Shown one piece after another: positions 34,138 to 42,964 of a stretch of DNA of 64,000 nucleotides. The notes beneath the pieces are model-generated. The model saw only the letters and a list, made by a program, of their open reading frames with translations. It did no database searches and was not told where the DNA came from. Source of the DNA: CAYQQJ01 sp964419935 (GTDB taxonomy: Bacteria > Pseudomonadota > Gammaproteobacteria > Pseudomonadales > Cellvibrionaceae); NCBI GenBank assembly GCA_964419935.1, contig CAYQQJ010000001.1:1-64000 (forward strand), read 5' to 3'. A program made the translations under genes and the position numbers. Positions within the stretch are counted from its first letter, which is position 1. Each line of letters starts with the position of its first letter.

Positions 34138-34626
34138 TTAGCGGTTGTGATATTGGTCTGCCCGCTGCAGAGCTTCATCGGCTCCCTGATGGTCACCCCG
34201 TGCGGCTCGGGATTCCGCGATCAACTGCCAAATGGCGGTTCGCTGTCTGTTGTCGCGGCTGTAGCTGTTGGCGCGCAAAGCGAAACTCTCGGCCTGGTCG
34301 AATTTATCCTGTAACTGGGCCGCCAGGGCCAGCTCGTGCCACAGGTGCGCGTTGCCGGGCTCGATGCGCAATGCCCGTTCCAGATTTGCCTCCGCGCTGA
34401 CATACCGGCCCGACATTAAATCCTTCTGTGCCCGATCCAGTAGCGAAAGCACCGCTGGATTATGTGACGCCGGTGTGTCCGCCGGCATCGGCGGCACAGA
34501 GACGCAACCAGTCAATAATAAAGGGAGCACCAACGAGACTGCCAGAACCCATCGACACAGATGACGCAGAACCGCAGTCGGTTTCTCCGCGGCCGGTTGA
34601 TGCTCGAGGCAGTGGGCGTTGATCAT
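34138..34626 (-). CDS. lpoP: LpoP-type TPR lipoprotein, PBP1B activator
   Basis: 162 residues. Lipoprotein signal ending in lipobox LLLTGC (C41), followed by Val at +2, which favours the outer membrane. A Pro-rich spacer leads to tetratricopeptide repeats (ALRIEPGNAHLWHELALAAQLQDKFDQAESFALRANSYS). In Pseudomonas the TPR lipoprotein LpoP, encoded directly after the PBP1b gene, activates that enzyme in place of LpoB. Here the gene follows mrcB by 99 bases on the same strand with the same architecture. The assignment rests on architecture plus position; sequence identity could not be measured. Confidence 0.78.
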   Translation of the reverse strand: MINAHCLEHQPAAEKPTAVLRHLCRWVLAVSLVLPLLLTGCVSVPPMPADTPASHNPAVLSLLDRAQKDLMSGRYVSAEANLERALRIEPGNAHLWHELALAAQLQDKFDQAESFALRANSYSRDNRQRTAIWQLIAESRAARGDHQGADEALQRADQYHNR

Positions 34627-34725
34627 GGAAGAAACCCTTGTTCAGTAGCTAAGTGTCTAATTGTCGGAAGAGGCAGCTCTTACGGCTTATCATAACGCGG
34701 CCTGGTACAACAGTGGATACCCGCA

Positions 34726-37053
34726 TCACGACTCTCCGCCACCAAAAAGTCGACTGAACCAGCCCTTTACTCTGGATGTTGCGGTGGCTGCGCCGCTACA
34801 GTTGACCTGTTCCTCCGGCACCGAGCCGGCGATGAAGGGCAACATCACGGTGTTGTCGCAGTCCGCGCTCACGCGAGCGCCGCTGGCGCGGTCGGTGGCC
34901 ACTTGCTCGATGCGTTCGGGCATCGGCGGCACCAGGGCGCGGGGGGTCAGCTCTGCCATTATGCTCCCCCAGATTGTCAGGGCCCCAGTTGCACCGGTGA
35001 GATCAATCGCGCGGTTATCGTCATTGCCGACCCACACAACACCCACTCGGTCACCAGTAAAGCCGGCGAACCAACTGTCGCGCAGACCATCTGTCGTACC
35101 GGTTTTACCTGCGGCCTGGATCTCCGGCGGCAGGTAGCGATCCAGGCCGCGGCCGGTTCCATCTGCCACCACATGCTGCAGCGCCCTGATCATCAAGTGA
35201 GCGGGACCAGGCTCCACGACCTGTTGAACCTTCAGGCCGTAACGCCCCAGTGGCTGACCGTCCACGGTCAGCACCTCCCGGATTGCACGCAAGGGCATAC
35301 GAAAGCCGCCGGTCGCCAGCGTTTGATACATGCGCGTTACTTCCAGTGGCGTTAAATCAACGGTGCCCAGCAGCGTCGACGCGTAACCGTGCAGTGGTCG
35401 GTCGAGACCCAGCCGCTGCGCCGTATCCAGAACATTGTCGACGCCGAGCTCCAGGCCGAGCCGCACGGCAGCGACATTGTAGGACTTCGCCAAGGCCAGC
35501 CACAAAGGAATGGTGCCGTGGTACTGGTTGTCGTAGTTATGTGGCACCCAGGGCTCCATGCCGGCTTCCTGCCATACCAACTCGGTATCGTCCAGAGGGG
35601 TGGCCAGCGTGTATTGTGCGGGGTTTTCCAGCGCGAACAGGTAGATTGCCGGCTTCAACAGCGAGCCGATCTGCCGCTGCGCTTCCAGTGCACGATTGAA
35701 GCCTTCGTATCGCGGGTCGCGACCGCCCACCACGGCTTGAACTTCGGCGGTCTGCACATCGGTAATAATCACTGCACCTTCCAGCAGCTTCTCAGGCAGG
35801 CCGCGGGCGCGTTCCAGTGCGGCAAGGCGCTCTGTTAATGCGATTTCAGCAGTACGCTGCACAATGGGGTCCAGCGTGGTAAAAATTCTCAAACCTTCGG
35901 TGCGCAAGTCCTTTTCTGCATAGTCCCGCCGCAATTGCTGCACGACCAGATCCAGAAACGCCGGGTAAGCCGAAAGTCCAATGTTGGGTGTGGCACTCAC
36001 ATCCAGTGGCTGTGCTACTGCGGCGTTGTATTCATAGGAGGCAATTGCGCCCTGGCGATGCATCTCACTCAGGACAAGATTGCGCCGTTCGAGTGCGCGC
36101 TCCGGGTTGCGCCTCGGGTTGTATGAGCTGGGGCCCTTGAGCATACCCACCAACAACGCAGACTGGTGCAGCTCCAGCTGTTCGATGCTGCGGTTGAAAT
36201 AGAATTGGCTCGCTAGGCCAAACCCGTGGATGGCGCGGGTGCGATCCTGACCGAAGTAGACTTCGTTCAGGTAGGTTTCCAGAATATCGTCCTTTTTGTA
36301 GTGCAGTTCCAGGAGCAGCGCCATGATCATTTCCGTGGCTTTGCGCCGTAGGGTGCGCTCCGGTGTGAGGTAGAAGTTCTTGACCAGCTGCTGCGTCAGC
36401 GTGCTGCCACCGTGAACTCGCTCACCGCTGAACAGCGTCAGGAAGGCGCGGGCCATGCCGCGCGGGTCAACGCCCATGTGTGAGTAAAACCGTTGATCCT
36501 CCACTGTCAACAGCGCCTCCACCAGATGGCGAGGCGCCTGCTCCAGGCGAATTAGCTGACGGTCCTCATTCTTGCCGGGGTAGATGCCACCGATGGGAAC
36601 GGGATCCAGCCTCGCCAAATCCACCGCTTCACCGGTCTCGGCATTGGTCAGCTCAGTAACAACGTCGCCGGTGAGGTTCACGCGTATGAGTTGACCGGGC
36701 TGGAGGCCGTCCCAGAATTGGAAAGGTCTGATGTTAATCAGAAAGTAGTGGTCCTCCTGCCAGTATTCACCGGCAGCGGTCGGGTGCTTCAGTCGCGCGT
36801 AACCCAGCATCGACAGCTCCGAGCGAAGCTGCTCTGGCTGAAGTTGTAGCCCCTGGTAAAGCTCCAGCGGTCGCGCATAAACTCGCGCGGGCAGGGCGAA
36901 GCGCTTACCCTCGAATTGCTCCCGCACCTGATGGTCCAGATACAGGCTGAAGCCAGCCAGAATCAGGAGCGTGAGCAGAAACAGGATGGTCAGGCGCTTA
37001 AAGGTGAAGGGAGCTCGCAGGCGAGAGAGAAAAGAGGCTGACATTGCAGGCAT
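34726..37053 (-). CDS. mrcB: Penicillin-binding protein 1B (bifunctional glycosyltransferase/transpeptidase)
   Basis: 775-residue class A PBP. Short cytoplasmic N-terminus, membrane anchor LTILFLLTLLILAGFSLYL, UB2H-like region (RLKHPTAAGEYWQEDHYFLINIR), GT51 domain with VEDQRFYSHMGVDPRGMARA and GGSTLTQQLVKNFYL, then the transpeptidase: SxxK serine in IGSLLKPAIYL, SxN-type KSYNVAAVRLG and KTGTT. Synthesises and crosslinks peptidoglycan at the inner membrane. The start could be the ATG at 37053 or three codons later; neither has a strong ribosome site. Ends in a Gly/Glu/Ser tail. Followed by the lpoP-type lipoprotein gene. Confidence 0.95.
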   Translation of the reverse strand: MPAMSASFLSRLRAPFTFKRLTILFLLTLLILAGFSLYLDHQVREQFEGKRFALPARVYARPLELYQGLQLQPEQLRSELSMLGYARLKHPTAAGEYWQEDHYFLINIRPFQFWDGLQPGQLIRVNLTGDVVTELTNAETGEAVDLARLDPVPIGGIYPGKNEDRQLIRLEQAPRHLVEALLTVEDQRFYSHMGVDPRGMARAFLTLFSGERVHGGSTLTQQLVKNFYLTPERTLRRKATEMIMALLLELHYKKDDILETYLNEVYFGQDRTRAIHGFGLASQFYFNRSIEQLELHQSALLVGMLKGPSSYNPRRNPERALERRNLVLSEMHRQGAIASYEYNAAVAQPLDVSATPNIGLSAYPAFLDLVVQQLRRDYAEKDLRTEGLRIFTTLDPIVQRTAEIALTERLAALERARGLPEKLLEGAVIITDVQTAEVQAVVGGRDPRYEGFNRALEAQRQIGSLLKPAIYLFALENPAQYTLATPLDDTELVWQEAGMEPWVPHNYDNQYHGTIPLWLALAKSYNVAAVRLGLELGVDNVLDTAQRLGLDRPLHGYASTLLGTVDLTPLEVTRMYQTLATGGFRMPLRAIREVLTVDGQPLGRYGLKVQQVVEPGPAHLMIRALQHVVADGTGRGLDRYLPPEIQAAGKTGTTDGLRDSWFAGFTGDRVGVVWVGNDDNRAIDLTGATGALTIWGSIMAELTPRALVPPMPERIEQVATDRASGARVSADCDNTVMLPFIAGSVPEEQVNCSGAATATSRVKGWFSRLFGGGES

Positions 37054-37203
37054 TTATCGCTAAGTGAAGTACGAGGCGCCAGTATATAGTCGCGGGCTCG
37101 CCGGGGCCAATCGCAGCCGTCATGGGATGTGATGAGCTTCCGCGGTTACTGCGGCAATTTCCGGATAAGGCGGAAAGGGCCCAGTTCATGAAGAAGCTCG
37201 CCG

Positions 37204-37659
37204 TTACATGTCATTGGCCCGATTGCCTTCCTGACTGAGCTGCATGGCTTCATGTTGTTCCAGTTCGAGCAACTCGCGCAGCAATTCATGAGCGGGGGAT
37301 GTGCCTGCGCGGCCATAAAGATAGCGGTAGAACTGGATGATCTGGTCATGTTCTTCCATGACTTCGCCCATAATCTCGTCGGTAGTCATCTTGCTGTACG
37401 TTTTATGATCACCGCCGGTGCGGACCACGTTATGTTTTTGAGTAAAGTCGTAAAACCAGGTGTCCAGCTGCTTGGCATCGGCATTTTTTTGAATGCTATC
37501 CACCGCCTGCTCCAGTTTCTCCTCGTGTTCGCTCAAGAAATCCATCAGCAGTTGCGCCCGCGGGTCATCCGTCGCGCTTGCTGCCCGGCCAAGGCTCGCC
37601 GCCAGGCCGCTGTGAAGTTCTCTGGTTCTGTCCAGCACGTCATTTAGTGTTTGCGCCAT
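37204..37659 (-). CDS. Ferritin-like helical protein, unknown function
   Basis: 151 residues, all helical and acidic, no export signal. Acidic/His pairs sit in each helix (FLSEHEEKLEQAV, VMEEHDQIIQFYRYL, LLELEQHEAMQLSQEG), spaced as in ferritin-like or DUF2383-type four-helix bundles, suggesting a di-metal site. No exact family can be named. Monocistronic between mrcB and a poly-serine lipoprotein gene. Confidence 0.65.
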   Translation of the reverse strand: MAQTLNDVLDRTRELHSGLAASLGRAASATDDPRAQLLMDFLSEHEEKLEQAVDSIQKNADAKQLDTWFYDFTQKHNVVRTGGDHKTYSKMTTDEIMGEVMEEHDQIIQFYRYLYGRAGTSPAHELLRELLELEQHEAMQLSQEGNRANDM

Positions 37660-37908
37660 TTTTCTGTCCTCTACGTTCTGTCCGCTACGCTGGGGCGAAT
37701 AATCGTTGAAGGTTTGACACGGCCGAACGCAAATCTATCCGGAACAGGGGTGGCGGGTACCTCCAAAAAAAATATAGTCGCCAATATCACCCGTATGGGT
37801 GATGTGGAAATGTGAGCCAGTTCGTATTATTAACGGTGATCAACCAAGCGGAAACGTTTGGCTCGAATTCCAATAAAACGAGTAACTATTGCTCTTCAGG
37901 GGTAAACA

Positions 37909-40128
37909 ATGAACACATTCAAATTGGGTATGGTTTGTAGCCTGGTGCTGGCACTTGCCGCGTGCGGTGGTGGCGGTGGTTCATCGGGCGATGATTCCGG
38001 TAGCAGTTCAAGTTCGTCGAGCTCAAGCAGTAGTTCTTCCAGCTCATCATCCAGCTCAAGCAGTTCGTCCAGCGGCGGGGAAGCACCCCTGGTAGGCGTT
38101 TTCAGTGATAGCGCGGTTGCTGGCGTTGCTTACTCGACTACCCCTGGCAACCTTACCGGTAAAACCACCGGTGAAGGTGAATACGATTACGTGGAAGGGG
38201 ACAAGGTAACTTTCACCATAGGCGGAATTGACTTCCCGGAAGTGACAGCGAAAGGCCGGGTCACGCCACTGGATATGGGTGGCGCCGACGCAAATCTGGA
38301 CAATCCTGTAGTGGTCAACATCCTGCGCCTGTTGCAGACACTGGACAGCGATGGCGATCCCGAAAATGGCATCACCATCACAGCGGCGACGGCCACGGCG
38401 TTGAACGACACGGCGCTGGTTTTCGATGCTGCTACATTTGAATCAGAGGCAGCCACAGCACTCGCGGCAGTCAATACGGCGACCTCTCAGACCCTGGTAC
38501 TGGTATCGGAAGCGGATGCCAAAGCTCATTTTGAGGGGTCACTCCAAGGTGAGTTGTTGGGCAGCTGGCTCTATGTTGAGGAAGGCGGCAACCAAAACGT
38601 GTTGACTTTCGTCGACGACAGCCACTACATCATCGCTCATTCCATGGCTGACGACGAGGAGCAAACCGCAGGTTCTGCAGAGTTCGGCACTTACAGCTGG
38701 AATCCGGTAACCGGCGACTTCGCGATACTGAGCGTTATTGAGCAATCGGACGGCAGTGGCGGCCTGAGTGACCTGCAAGGAACTGTAACCACCGCAAGCG
38801 TCGTGGGAAATCAGTTCAAACTGGAAATTCCCGGTGAAGTCGCGGCTGAGTTCACAGCTGTCGCATCAACGGATAACCCCTTGGTCGGCGCGTGGTACCT
38901 GGGTGAATTGGGTGAAGTTGAAAACCACAATGTGGTGACTTTCCTGAACGACACAAACTATGTGATTGTTCACACCAACAACCAGGAAGCCTACGCTGGT
39001 GATACGGTTTATGCGGCGTCCTCGGAATGGAATAGCTATGATTGGGACCGGGCTACTGGCGAAGTGATTCTCGGCACGCCACTGGTGGAGACCGATGGTG
39101 ACGGTGGCTTGTACAATCGTGACAACGTCGTGGACACCAATCAGATTACACTGCATATAAATGGTGATCTGGATTGGGCGGACGACGACGAGGTCGCAAG
39201 CTTCAGCCGTATCGGCGCCATGACCGTTGAACAGGTGGATCGTGAAGGCGACACACAGGCGGCTGTGGTTAAACGTGAACTCGGCGGCTTCGATGAAGAC
39301 ATCGCCGGCACCTACAGCATCAGGGACATTACCGCGAGTGCTGACGGCTTTGGCGTCCATGGCTCGGATAAATTCATCACTTTCACCCTGGCAGCGAATG
39401 GCACGGGTAGCGTTCTATACCCACCCAGTACCGATAACGACTTTGATGAAAACGACAGCAATGCCCTGAGCTGGGAACGCAAGAGTAGTGGCACATTGCT
39501 CTTTACCGAGACCAATGGTGATGGCGATGTTTATCAATGGGCAATTACGCCAATCGAAGGCAAATCCGGTTCAAGCGTACTGATACAGGTGACGCCGCCC
39601 GCCGGTGAAGAAGCTGCGGAGCAAGTGGTGTTCATCACCGCCTACGGCGAAATTGTCAATCTGGTGATGGAAGTCACCAACACGCTGGTTACCTATGAGC
39701 CGGGTGAACTTTTTACTTCAGGTGAGAACACCATGCAATGCCGTTTTGGGATGGAGGTCGGTGAGTCCGAAGTGTTCACTGAAACCTGGGTACTGAATTC
39801 CGATCCGAATCAGCGAAGCTATCTGGTTTGGGAGGAGGACGACGGCACTCTGGTGGAAGAAGACATCACCTTTGATGCTGCCAGCGGAACTGTCAGCGTG
39901 GATGAGCACGAACCAAAAGAATTGGTGCCGGCGGAAGAATGTGGGGGTTGTACTATCGATTACTTCAGTGAAAGTACCTGGGCTTGGACTGCAGCTCTGG
40001 ATGAGAGCGCAACGCCGGCTGTCAGCGGCGACATTACCGAAGTCCAGAAACTCTACTGGGAGCTGGACGATTCGGTTTCTGTATGTACCGGAACCTACAC
40101 CATGACCGCTGAAGTGCTGACACCTTAA
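37909..40128 (+). CDS. Large poly-serine lipoprotein with duplicated beta domains
   Basis: 739 residues. Lipobox LALAAC (C19) is followed by Gly5 and a serine tract of ~24 residues (31-55), a flexible stalk. Then a domain common in surface lipoproteins (FSDSAVAGVAYSTTP...GEGEYDYVEGDKVTFTIGGI). Two related modules follow, at about 215-320 (LLGSWLYVEEG..NVLTFVDDSHYIIAHS) and 325-430 (LVGAWYLGELG..NVVTFLNDTNYVIVHT), an internal duplication. The rest is beta-rich with a paired-cysteine motif ECGGCTIDYF. Probably displayed at the outer membrane; ligand unknown. Starts after a GGGG stretch at ATG 37909; a strong terminator follows. Confidence 0.82.
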   Translation: MNTFKLGMVCSLVLALAACGGGGGSSGDDSGSSSSSSSSSSSSSSSSSSSSSSSSGGEAPLVGVFSDSAVAGVAYSTTPGNLTGKTTGEGEYDYVEGDKVTFTIGGIDFPEVTAKGRVTPLDMGGADANLDNPVVVNILRLLQTLDSDGDPENGITITAATATALNDTALVFDAATFESEAATALAAVNTATSQTLVLVSEADAKAHFEGSLQGELLGSWLYVEEGGNQNVLTFVDDSHYIIAHSMADDEEQTAGSAEFGTYSWNPVTGDFAILSVIEQSDGSGGLSDLQGTVTTASVVGNQFKLEIPGEVAAEFTAVASTDNPLVGAWYLGELGEVENHNVVTFLNDTNYVIVHTNNQEAYAGDTVYAASSEWNSYDWDRATGEVILGTPLVETDGDGGLYNRDNVVDTNQITLHINGDLDWADDDEVASFSRIGAMTVEQVDREGDTQAAVVKRELGGFDEDIAGTYSIRDITASADGFGVHGSDKFITFTLAANGTGSVLYPPSTDNDFDENDSNALSWERKSSGTLLFTETNGDGDVYQWAITPIEGKSGSSVLIQVTPPAGEEAAEQVVFITAYGEIVNLVMEVTNTLVTYEPGELFTSGENTMQCRFGMEVGESEVFTETWVLNSDPNQRSYLVWEEDDGTLVEEDITFDAASGTVSVDEHEPKELVPAEECGGCTIDYFSESTWAWTAALDESATPAVSGDITEVQKLYWELDDSVSVCTGTYTMTAEVLTP

Positions 40129-40155
40129 AATTTCATAGTGTGACAGCCAAAGATC

Positions 40156-40193
40156 CGCCAGCCTAAACACGAGTTTGGGCTGGCGTTTTTTTT
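40156..40193 (+). terminator. Rho-independent terminator after the poly-serine lipoprotein
   Basis: Stem CGCCAGCC-AAAC / GTTT-GGCTGGCG, 4-base loop, then eight T residues. Confidence 0.92.
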
Positions 40194-40209
40194 ACGATGA
40201 CCTTTATCA

Positions 40210-40632
40210 TCATCCATTATCGCAAGTGAGCATCCAGTGGATGCCAAACTGATCGACCAGCATTCCAAATCGTGATCCCCAGAATGCGTCCTGCAAAGGT
40301 TGAATTACAGTGCCGCCGTGTGACAGCCCATTGAAAACCTTGTCCTGTTCCTGCAATTCATTGAAGGTGATATTCAGGGTGATATTGTTGCCGTGAGCAG
40401 CATCCTGGCCAGGCATCCCATCGGTTGCCATCAAATGAATATTCTCGGCGCGCAGTTCTGCGTGCATAACCATGTCCTTGGCGTCAGTCGGGACATCTTT
40501 GCCGCCATCCTGCCGCGGCATATCCGCAAACGTTAAGAGAACGGTGATTTCGCCTCCCAAGCACTGCTCATAGAACGTCAGTGCCTCCCGGCACCGGCCG
40601 GAGAAATTGATGTAGGGATTCAGGATCTTCAT
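40210..40632 (-). CDS. PhnB-like VOC (glyoxalase-fold) protein
   Basis: 140 residues of the vicinal-oxygen-chelate superfamily, PhnB type: NPYINFSGRCREALTFYEQCLGGEI at the start, HAELRAENIHLMATDG in the middle, and AFWGSRFGMLVDQFGIHWML at the end. PhnB-like proteins have no confirmed general activity despite the old 3-demethylubiquinone methyltransferase label. It forms a minus-strand cluster with a DGPF/YCII protein and an ECF42 sigma factor, a recurring gene set. Confidence 0.88.
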   Translation of the reverse strand: MKILNPYINFSGRCREALTFYEQCLGGEITVLLTFADMPRQDGGKDVPTDAKDMVMHAELRAENIHLMATDGMPGQDAAHGNNITLNITFNELQEQDKVFNGLSHGGTVIQPLQDAFWGSRFGMLVDQFGIHWMLTCDNG

Positions 40633-40667
40633 AGTGATTCTCCCGGTTTTTCACTGGCACCGAGGCA

Positions 40668-41003
40668 TTAGCTCGGGTTTAATTCCCGCACTGGTCGAAC
40701 TTCAATGCTGCCTACCCGCGCCGGTGGGATTTTAGAGGCAATTTGAATCGCTTCGTTCAAATCCCTGGCGTCGACGAGGTAAAAGCCGGCAAGCTGCTCC
40801 CGGGTTTCGGCAAAAGGGCCATCCGTGATGGACAGCTTGCCGTTCCGCACTCTGACGGTGGTTGCCGTCTCCACCGGTTGCAGAGCCTGTCCGGCGATCA
40901 ACTGCCCACTTTTATCCAGTGCGGCCGCACAGGCCATGCACTCGCTGTCATTGATCGCTTCGAGTTCTCTCTCATCACTGTAAACAAGGCAGAGGTATTT
41001 CAT
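40668..41003 (-). CDS. DGPF/YCII-domain protein
   Basis: 111 residues from ATG 41003 (GGAG 7 bases upstream; an in-frame extension has no ribosome site). YCII-related fold with the naming motif in SITDGPFAETREQLAGFYLVDARDLNEAIQIASKIP. DGPF proteins are typically encoded beside ECF42 sigma factors and are controlled by them; biochemical role unknown. 89 bases downstream of the sigma-factor gene on the same strand. Confidence 0.9.
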   Translation of the reverse strand: MKYLCLVYSDERELEAINDSECMACAAALDKSGQLIAGQALQPVETATTVRVRNGKLSITDGPFAETREQLAGFYLVDARDLNEAIQIASKIPPARVGSIEVRPVRELNPS

Positions 41004-41092
41004 GGGTTTCTCCGGATAGGGTTGTCGTGGATTCACTTATGGTCGTTGGCGCGCGCCTGCAATCGACACTTTTTCAGTGCGTTATGATTTAT

Positions 41093-42382
41093 TTATTTTT
41101 CCTGTGAGACTTCCGCCAATCGACACTCCAGAAAGCGGCGTTCCGGTTCCAGTTGAGTGAGCTCCAGTGCCTGCTGATACGCCTGGCGGGCATTGGCGTG
41201 CTGCCCCAGCCGGCGACACAGATCCGCCCGCGCTGCATGGGCCAAATGATATTGGGCAAGCTCGCCGCCCGCCAGCAGTGCATCAACCAACCTCAGACCG
41301 GCCTCGGCGCCGTCGCGCATGGCAACGGCAACAGCGCGATTCAACTGAATGACCGGAGAGGGATGCCGGCGCAGAAGGAGGTTGTACAGACCGACGATTT
41401 CCGCCCAGTTGGTATCGGCAGAAGTGGTCGCCTCGGCGTGAACTGCCGCAATGGCCGCTTGCAGTGTATAAATGCCGGGGCTGCCGGCATTCAAAGACTG
41501 CGTTACCAACGCGCAGCCTTCGTCAATCTGGCGCCGGTTCCAGAGGCTCCGGTCCTGATCATCCAACAGAATCAATTCCCCATCGGGTGTACTGCGTGTG
41601 GCACTACGGGCTTCATGGAGGAGCATCAGCGCCAGCAAGCCCGCAACCTCAGGTTCTGGCAAAAGTTCAGCCAGCAGCCGACCGAGGCGTATGGCTTCCG
41701 TAGCCAGGTTGGCGCGGGTGAGATCCGGTCCCGTGGATGCGGCGTAACCTTCATTGAATACCAGGTAAACCACATGCAGTACCGCATGGAGGCGGTCGGG
41801 CAGTTCGCGTGCACTGGGCACTTCATAGGGGATGCCGGCTTTGCGGATTTTGGATTTGGCGCGAACAATCCGCTGGGCAATGGTCGTCGGCGTGGCCAGA
41901 TAGGCGCGCGCAATCTCTTCCGTCGTCAATCCGCAAACTTCCCGCAGGGTCAGGGCGATTTGGGCATCCGGTGGCAATGCGGGGTGGCAACAGGTGAAGA
42001 TCAGACGCAAATAATCGTCTTCCAGATCGCCACTGTTGTTCTCGGGACCGTTCTTGGGGCTGCCATCGGGGCCTTCGGCATCCAGTTCATACTGGCGTGC
42101 GAGGCTATCCAGGGACTGGTCGAAGCGTGCCCGGCGGCGAATGTGATCAATGGCTTTGAAGCGGCCAGCGGATACAAGCCAGGCACGGGGATTGTCCGGT
42201 ATGCCATCCCGGGGCCATTGTTCCATGGCTGCGGTGAAGGCATCGTGGAGGGCTTCCTCCGCTCGTTCGAAATCGCCGAGCAGTCGGATCAGTGTCGCGA
42301 GAACGCGTCGGGATTCATCCCGGTAGATATCATTGATGGTGTTGCGTATGAGTGTGTGAGGGTCGTCCATATCCGGTTTCAT
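41093..42382 (-). CDS. ECF42-type RNA polymerase sigma factor with C-terminal TPR-like extension
   Basis: 429 residues. Region sigma-2 includes FERAEEALHDAFTAAMEQWP and NPRAWLVSAGRFKAIDHIRRRARF; sigma-4 includes LTLREVCGLTTEEIARAYLATPTTIAQRIVRAKSKIR. The remaining ~220 residues are helical with TPR-like repeats (EIVGLYNLLLRRHPSPVIQLNRAVAVA, LYNLL, ARADLCRRLGQHANARQAYQQALEL), as in the ECF42 group, which has no anti-sigma factor and may be controlled through this extension. Usual targets are the adjacent DGPF genes, as here. Start ATG 42382, or 42370. Confidence 0.9.
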   Translation of the reverse strand: MKPDMDDPHTLIRNTINDIYRDESRRVLATLIRLLGDFERAEEALHDAFTAAMEQWPRDGIPDNPRAWLVSAGRFKAIDHIRRRARFDQSLDSLARQYELDAEGPDGSPKNGPENNSGDLEDDYLRLIFTCCHPALPPDAQIALTLREVCGLTTEEIARAYLATPTTIAQRIVRAKSKIRKAGIPYEVPSARELPDRLHAVLHVVYLVFNEGYAASTGPDLTRANLATEAIRLGRLLAELLPEPEVAGLLALMLLHEARSATRSTPDGELILLDDQDRSLWNRRQIDEGCALVTQSLNAGSPGIYTLQAAIAAVHAEATTSADTNWAEIVGLYNLLLRRHPSPVIQLNRAVAVAMRDGAEAGLRLVDALLAGGELAQYHLAHAARADLCRRLGQHANARQAYQQALELTQLEPERRFLECRLAEVSQEK

Positions 42383-42500
42383 GGCGACGTACCTTCAACG
42401 TCTTTGTCAGTTTACGTTGGTGGTCAACGGGTTCAGAGGTTCGAAAGTTCAGAGCGCCGAAACGCTGGGGTCTGAGATGTCAGGCCAGCACCATCATCGC

Positions 42501-42531
42501 GGCACCATCTGGCGTTACGCCAGATGGTGCC
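42501..42531. other. Strong hairpin between convergently placed small gene and sigma-factor promoter
   Basis: Perfect 14-bp stem GGCACCATCTGGCG / CGCCAGATGGTGCC with a TTA loop and no T-run. It lies 31 bases beyond the stop of the 52-residue minus-strand ORF and 119 bases upstream of the sigma-factor start, so on the minus strand it could be a terminator, an mRNA-stabilising hairpin, or part of an operon leader. Confidence 0.55.
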
Positions 42532-42561
42532 GACATCGGTTAAGGCCGCGATTGAGATGGG

Positions 42562-42720
42562 CTAGGCGTCCTTTGCCGCCCGCCGGTCCAGTCTGCGTCG
42601 CTCCTTGTGAACGTTCTCGGGCAATCCCTTCTGCTCCTTGCGGCGGTCAGGATTTTCACGTTCCTCAAGAGCCTCTTCTATCTGACTGAGCGCAATAATG
42701 GGGTCTTTTTTCTCGTTCAT
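42562..42720 (-). CDS. Small charged protein (52 residues)
   Basis: Short gene that a 60-residue cutoff would miss. The minus strand has a near-ideal ribosome site GAGGAGG five bases before ATG (42718-42720), then 52 codons and TAG (42562-42564). Sequence is extremely polar: MNEKKDPIIALSQIEEALEE, then Arg/Lys/Glu-rich with PDRRKEQKGLPENVHKERRR. Predicted helical, cytosolic. Homologues may exist as unnamed small proteins; I recognise none. It lies upstream of and co-directional with the ECF42 gene. Confidence 0.72.
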   Translation of the reverse strand: MNEKKDPIIALSQIEEALEERENPDRRKEQKGLPENVHKERRRLDRRAAKDA

Positions 42721-42964
42721 GATGCCTCCTCTGATTCTGGATCACCGTTTGAAGCTACTGACAAACCAGTAGATTACAGCATAGACCAGATTGATGGAAT
42801 TCTAACCTATGTCAGTAGAACTTATGCTACACCGCACTCGGTCATTTTTGTCACCTCAGACATCGAGTATACTCCCCCACCACAAGAAATTTAACGACAC
42901 GGTCCACGGCACCCTCGGTTCAGGCGCCGGGGAACCTCATGATTCGAATAATCAAGGCGTAACT

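Noticed and set aside
37990..38075. Repetitive DNA that could be mistaken for a CRISPR or microsatellite
   Set aside because: It encodes the poly-Ser linker in frame with mixed codons; no repeat-spacer structure. The same holds for the linker region near 31120-31180.
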